From a candidate division Hyd24-12 bacterium UBA5074 (lineage in GTDB: Bacteria > Fermentibacterota > Fermentibacteria > Fermentibacterales > Fermentibacteraceae), in NCBI GenBank assembly GCA_002414865.1, contig DIAQ01000006.1, positions 1 to 13,848 of the forward strand: a DNA stretch of 13,848 bases, read 5' to 3'. The position numbers and the translations under genes are program-made. Below, one piece after another: positions 13,444 through 13,848 of the stretch. Within the stretch, counting starts at the first letter, position 1. Every line of letters starts with the position of its first letter. Under the pieces are notes generated by a model. The model saw only the letters and a list, made by a program, of their open reading frames with translations, did no database searches and was not told where the DNA came from.

Positions 13444-13848
13444 TCAGTCCTCCGCCCGGGCGATGGCCGAGTTGGGGCAGAGCTGGGCGCAGGCCAGGCA
13501 GCCATCGCAGAGGTCTGCCTCAATCACTGCCTTTCCGGAGTCGTCGAGGGAGATCGCCGGGCAGTAGAAATCCCTCGCGCATGTATGGTAGTTCCTGCAC
13601 TGTGCGGGGGAGACGGCGCTGTGAGGAATGGCTTCGCCTCGCCTCCGTCGGTTCCTGTCCGCGTGCAGGGCGCACTCCCTGCGGAATATCAGCGCGCTGA
13701 AGCCGGGGCTCTCGAGCGCGGTCTTCACTGCGGGCATCGAGGCCCTGCGATCGTAGGGATCGACGATGGCGACTTCCACGCCCATGGCCTCCAGCAACGC
13801 CTCCGGGGACACGCGCCTCCTGCCCTCCGGCTGCTCCTCCGCAGGTGT
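13444..13848 (-). CDS. iorA: Indolepyruvate:ferredoxin oxidoreductase, alpha subunit, C-terminal part
   Basis: Only the last 134 residues lie in the window; the frame is open to the right edge, and the thiamine-diphosphate domains would be beyond it. An internal GTG at 13812 is not the start. Visible are the end of the alpha/beta domain ('GVEVAIVDPYDRRASMPAVKTAL', 'FSALIFRRECAL') and the ferredoxin-like tail. The second cluster is complete: 'CDGCLACAQLCPNSAI' (Cx2Cx2Cx3CP). The first reads 'CRNYHTCARDFYCPA'. Its spacing equals the usual Cx2Cx2Cx5CP, but the second cysteine position is Tyr (codon at 13588-13590). The first cluster may therefore be a 3-Cys or altered centre. iorB follows 1 bp downstream, as is standard. 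Confidence 0.9.
   Translation of the reverse strand, partial: TPAEEQPEGRRRVSPEALLEAMGVEVAIVDPYDRRASMPAVKTALESPGFSALIFRRECALHADRNRRRRGEAIPHSAVSPAQCRNYHTCARDFYCPAISLDDSGKAVIEADLCDGCLACAQLCPNSAIARAED

Overview
The window is about 13.8 kb of high-GC DNA, densely packed with protein genes, with no RNA genes, transposons or CRISPR arrays visible. The gene content points to an anaerobic or microaerophilic, diderm, uncultured-type bacterium of the FCB (Fibrobacterota-Chlorobiota-Bacteroidota) sphere. One secreted protein ends in what looks like a type IX secretion sorting domain. The TonB-dependent receptor carries the N-terminal carboxypeptidase-regulatory-like domain common in that group. An indolepyruvate:ferredoxin oxidoreductase and a superoxide reductase fit a strictly or mainly anaerobic lifestyle. 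The exact phylum is inference only.

Left part (1-2077, + strand): the 3' end of a polytopic GT-C-type glycosyltransferase, a small secreted protein of unknown function, and a two-iron superoxide reductase (desulfoferrodoxin). The reductase keeps all nine iron ligands but replaces the usual active-site Glu-Lys pair with Ala-Glu. It converges, with overlapping stop codons in a TTAA, on a 131-aa membrane protein (- strand). Next come a hairpin-rich spacer, a possible 33-aa exported peptide (- strand), and a divergent AraC-type regulator with a GyrI-like ligand-binding domain (+ strand).

Middle part (3775-8149): a strong hairpin separates the regulator from a convergent 763-aa secreted protein built of about twelve Asp-box (BNR) repeats with a C-terminal sorting domain (- strand). 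Divergent from that are a cytoplasmic protein with a YopT/papain-like Cys-His-Asp signature and a S41-peptidase-like lipoprotein whose expected catalytic serine is a tryptophan.

Right part (8157-13848, - strand): one tightly coupled five-gene cluster, read right to left. It holds iorA (partial), iorB, a TonB-dependent outer-membrane receptor, and two tandem paralogous beta-propeller-like lipoproteins. Neighbouring genes overlap or are 1 nt apart. Receptor plus propeller lipoproteins resembles in layout the Bacteroides BtuB-BtuG type of transporter with a surface lid, here with a duplicated lid candidate and linked to 2-oxoacid metabolism. This is the most interesting candidate system in the window. 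IorA also appears to lack one cysteine of its first iron-sulfur cluster motif.

Most of the long antisense open frames, up to about 450 codons, are by-products of the high GC content and were left out.
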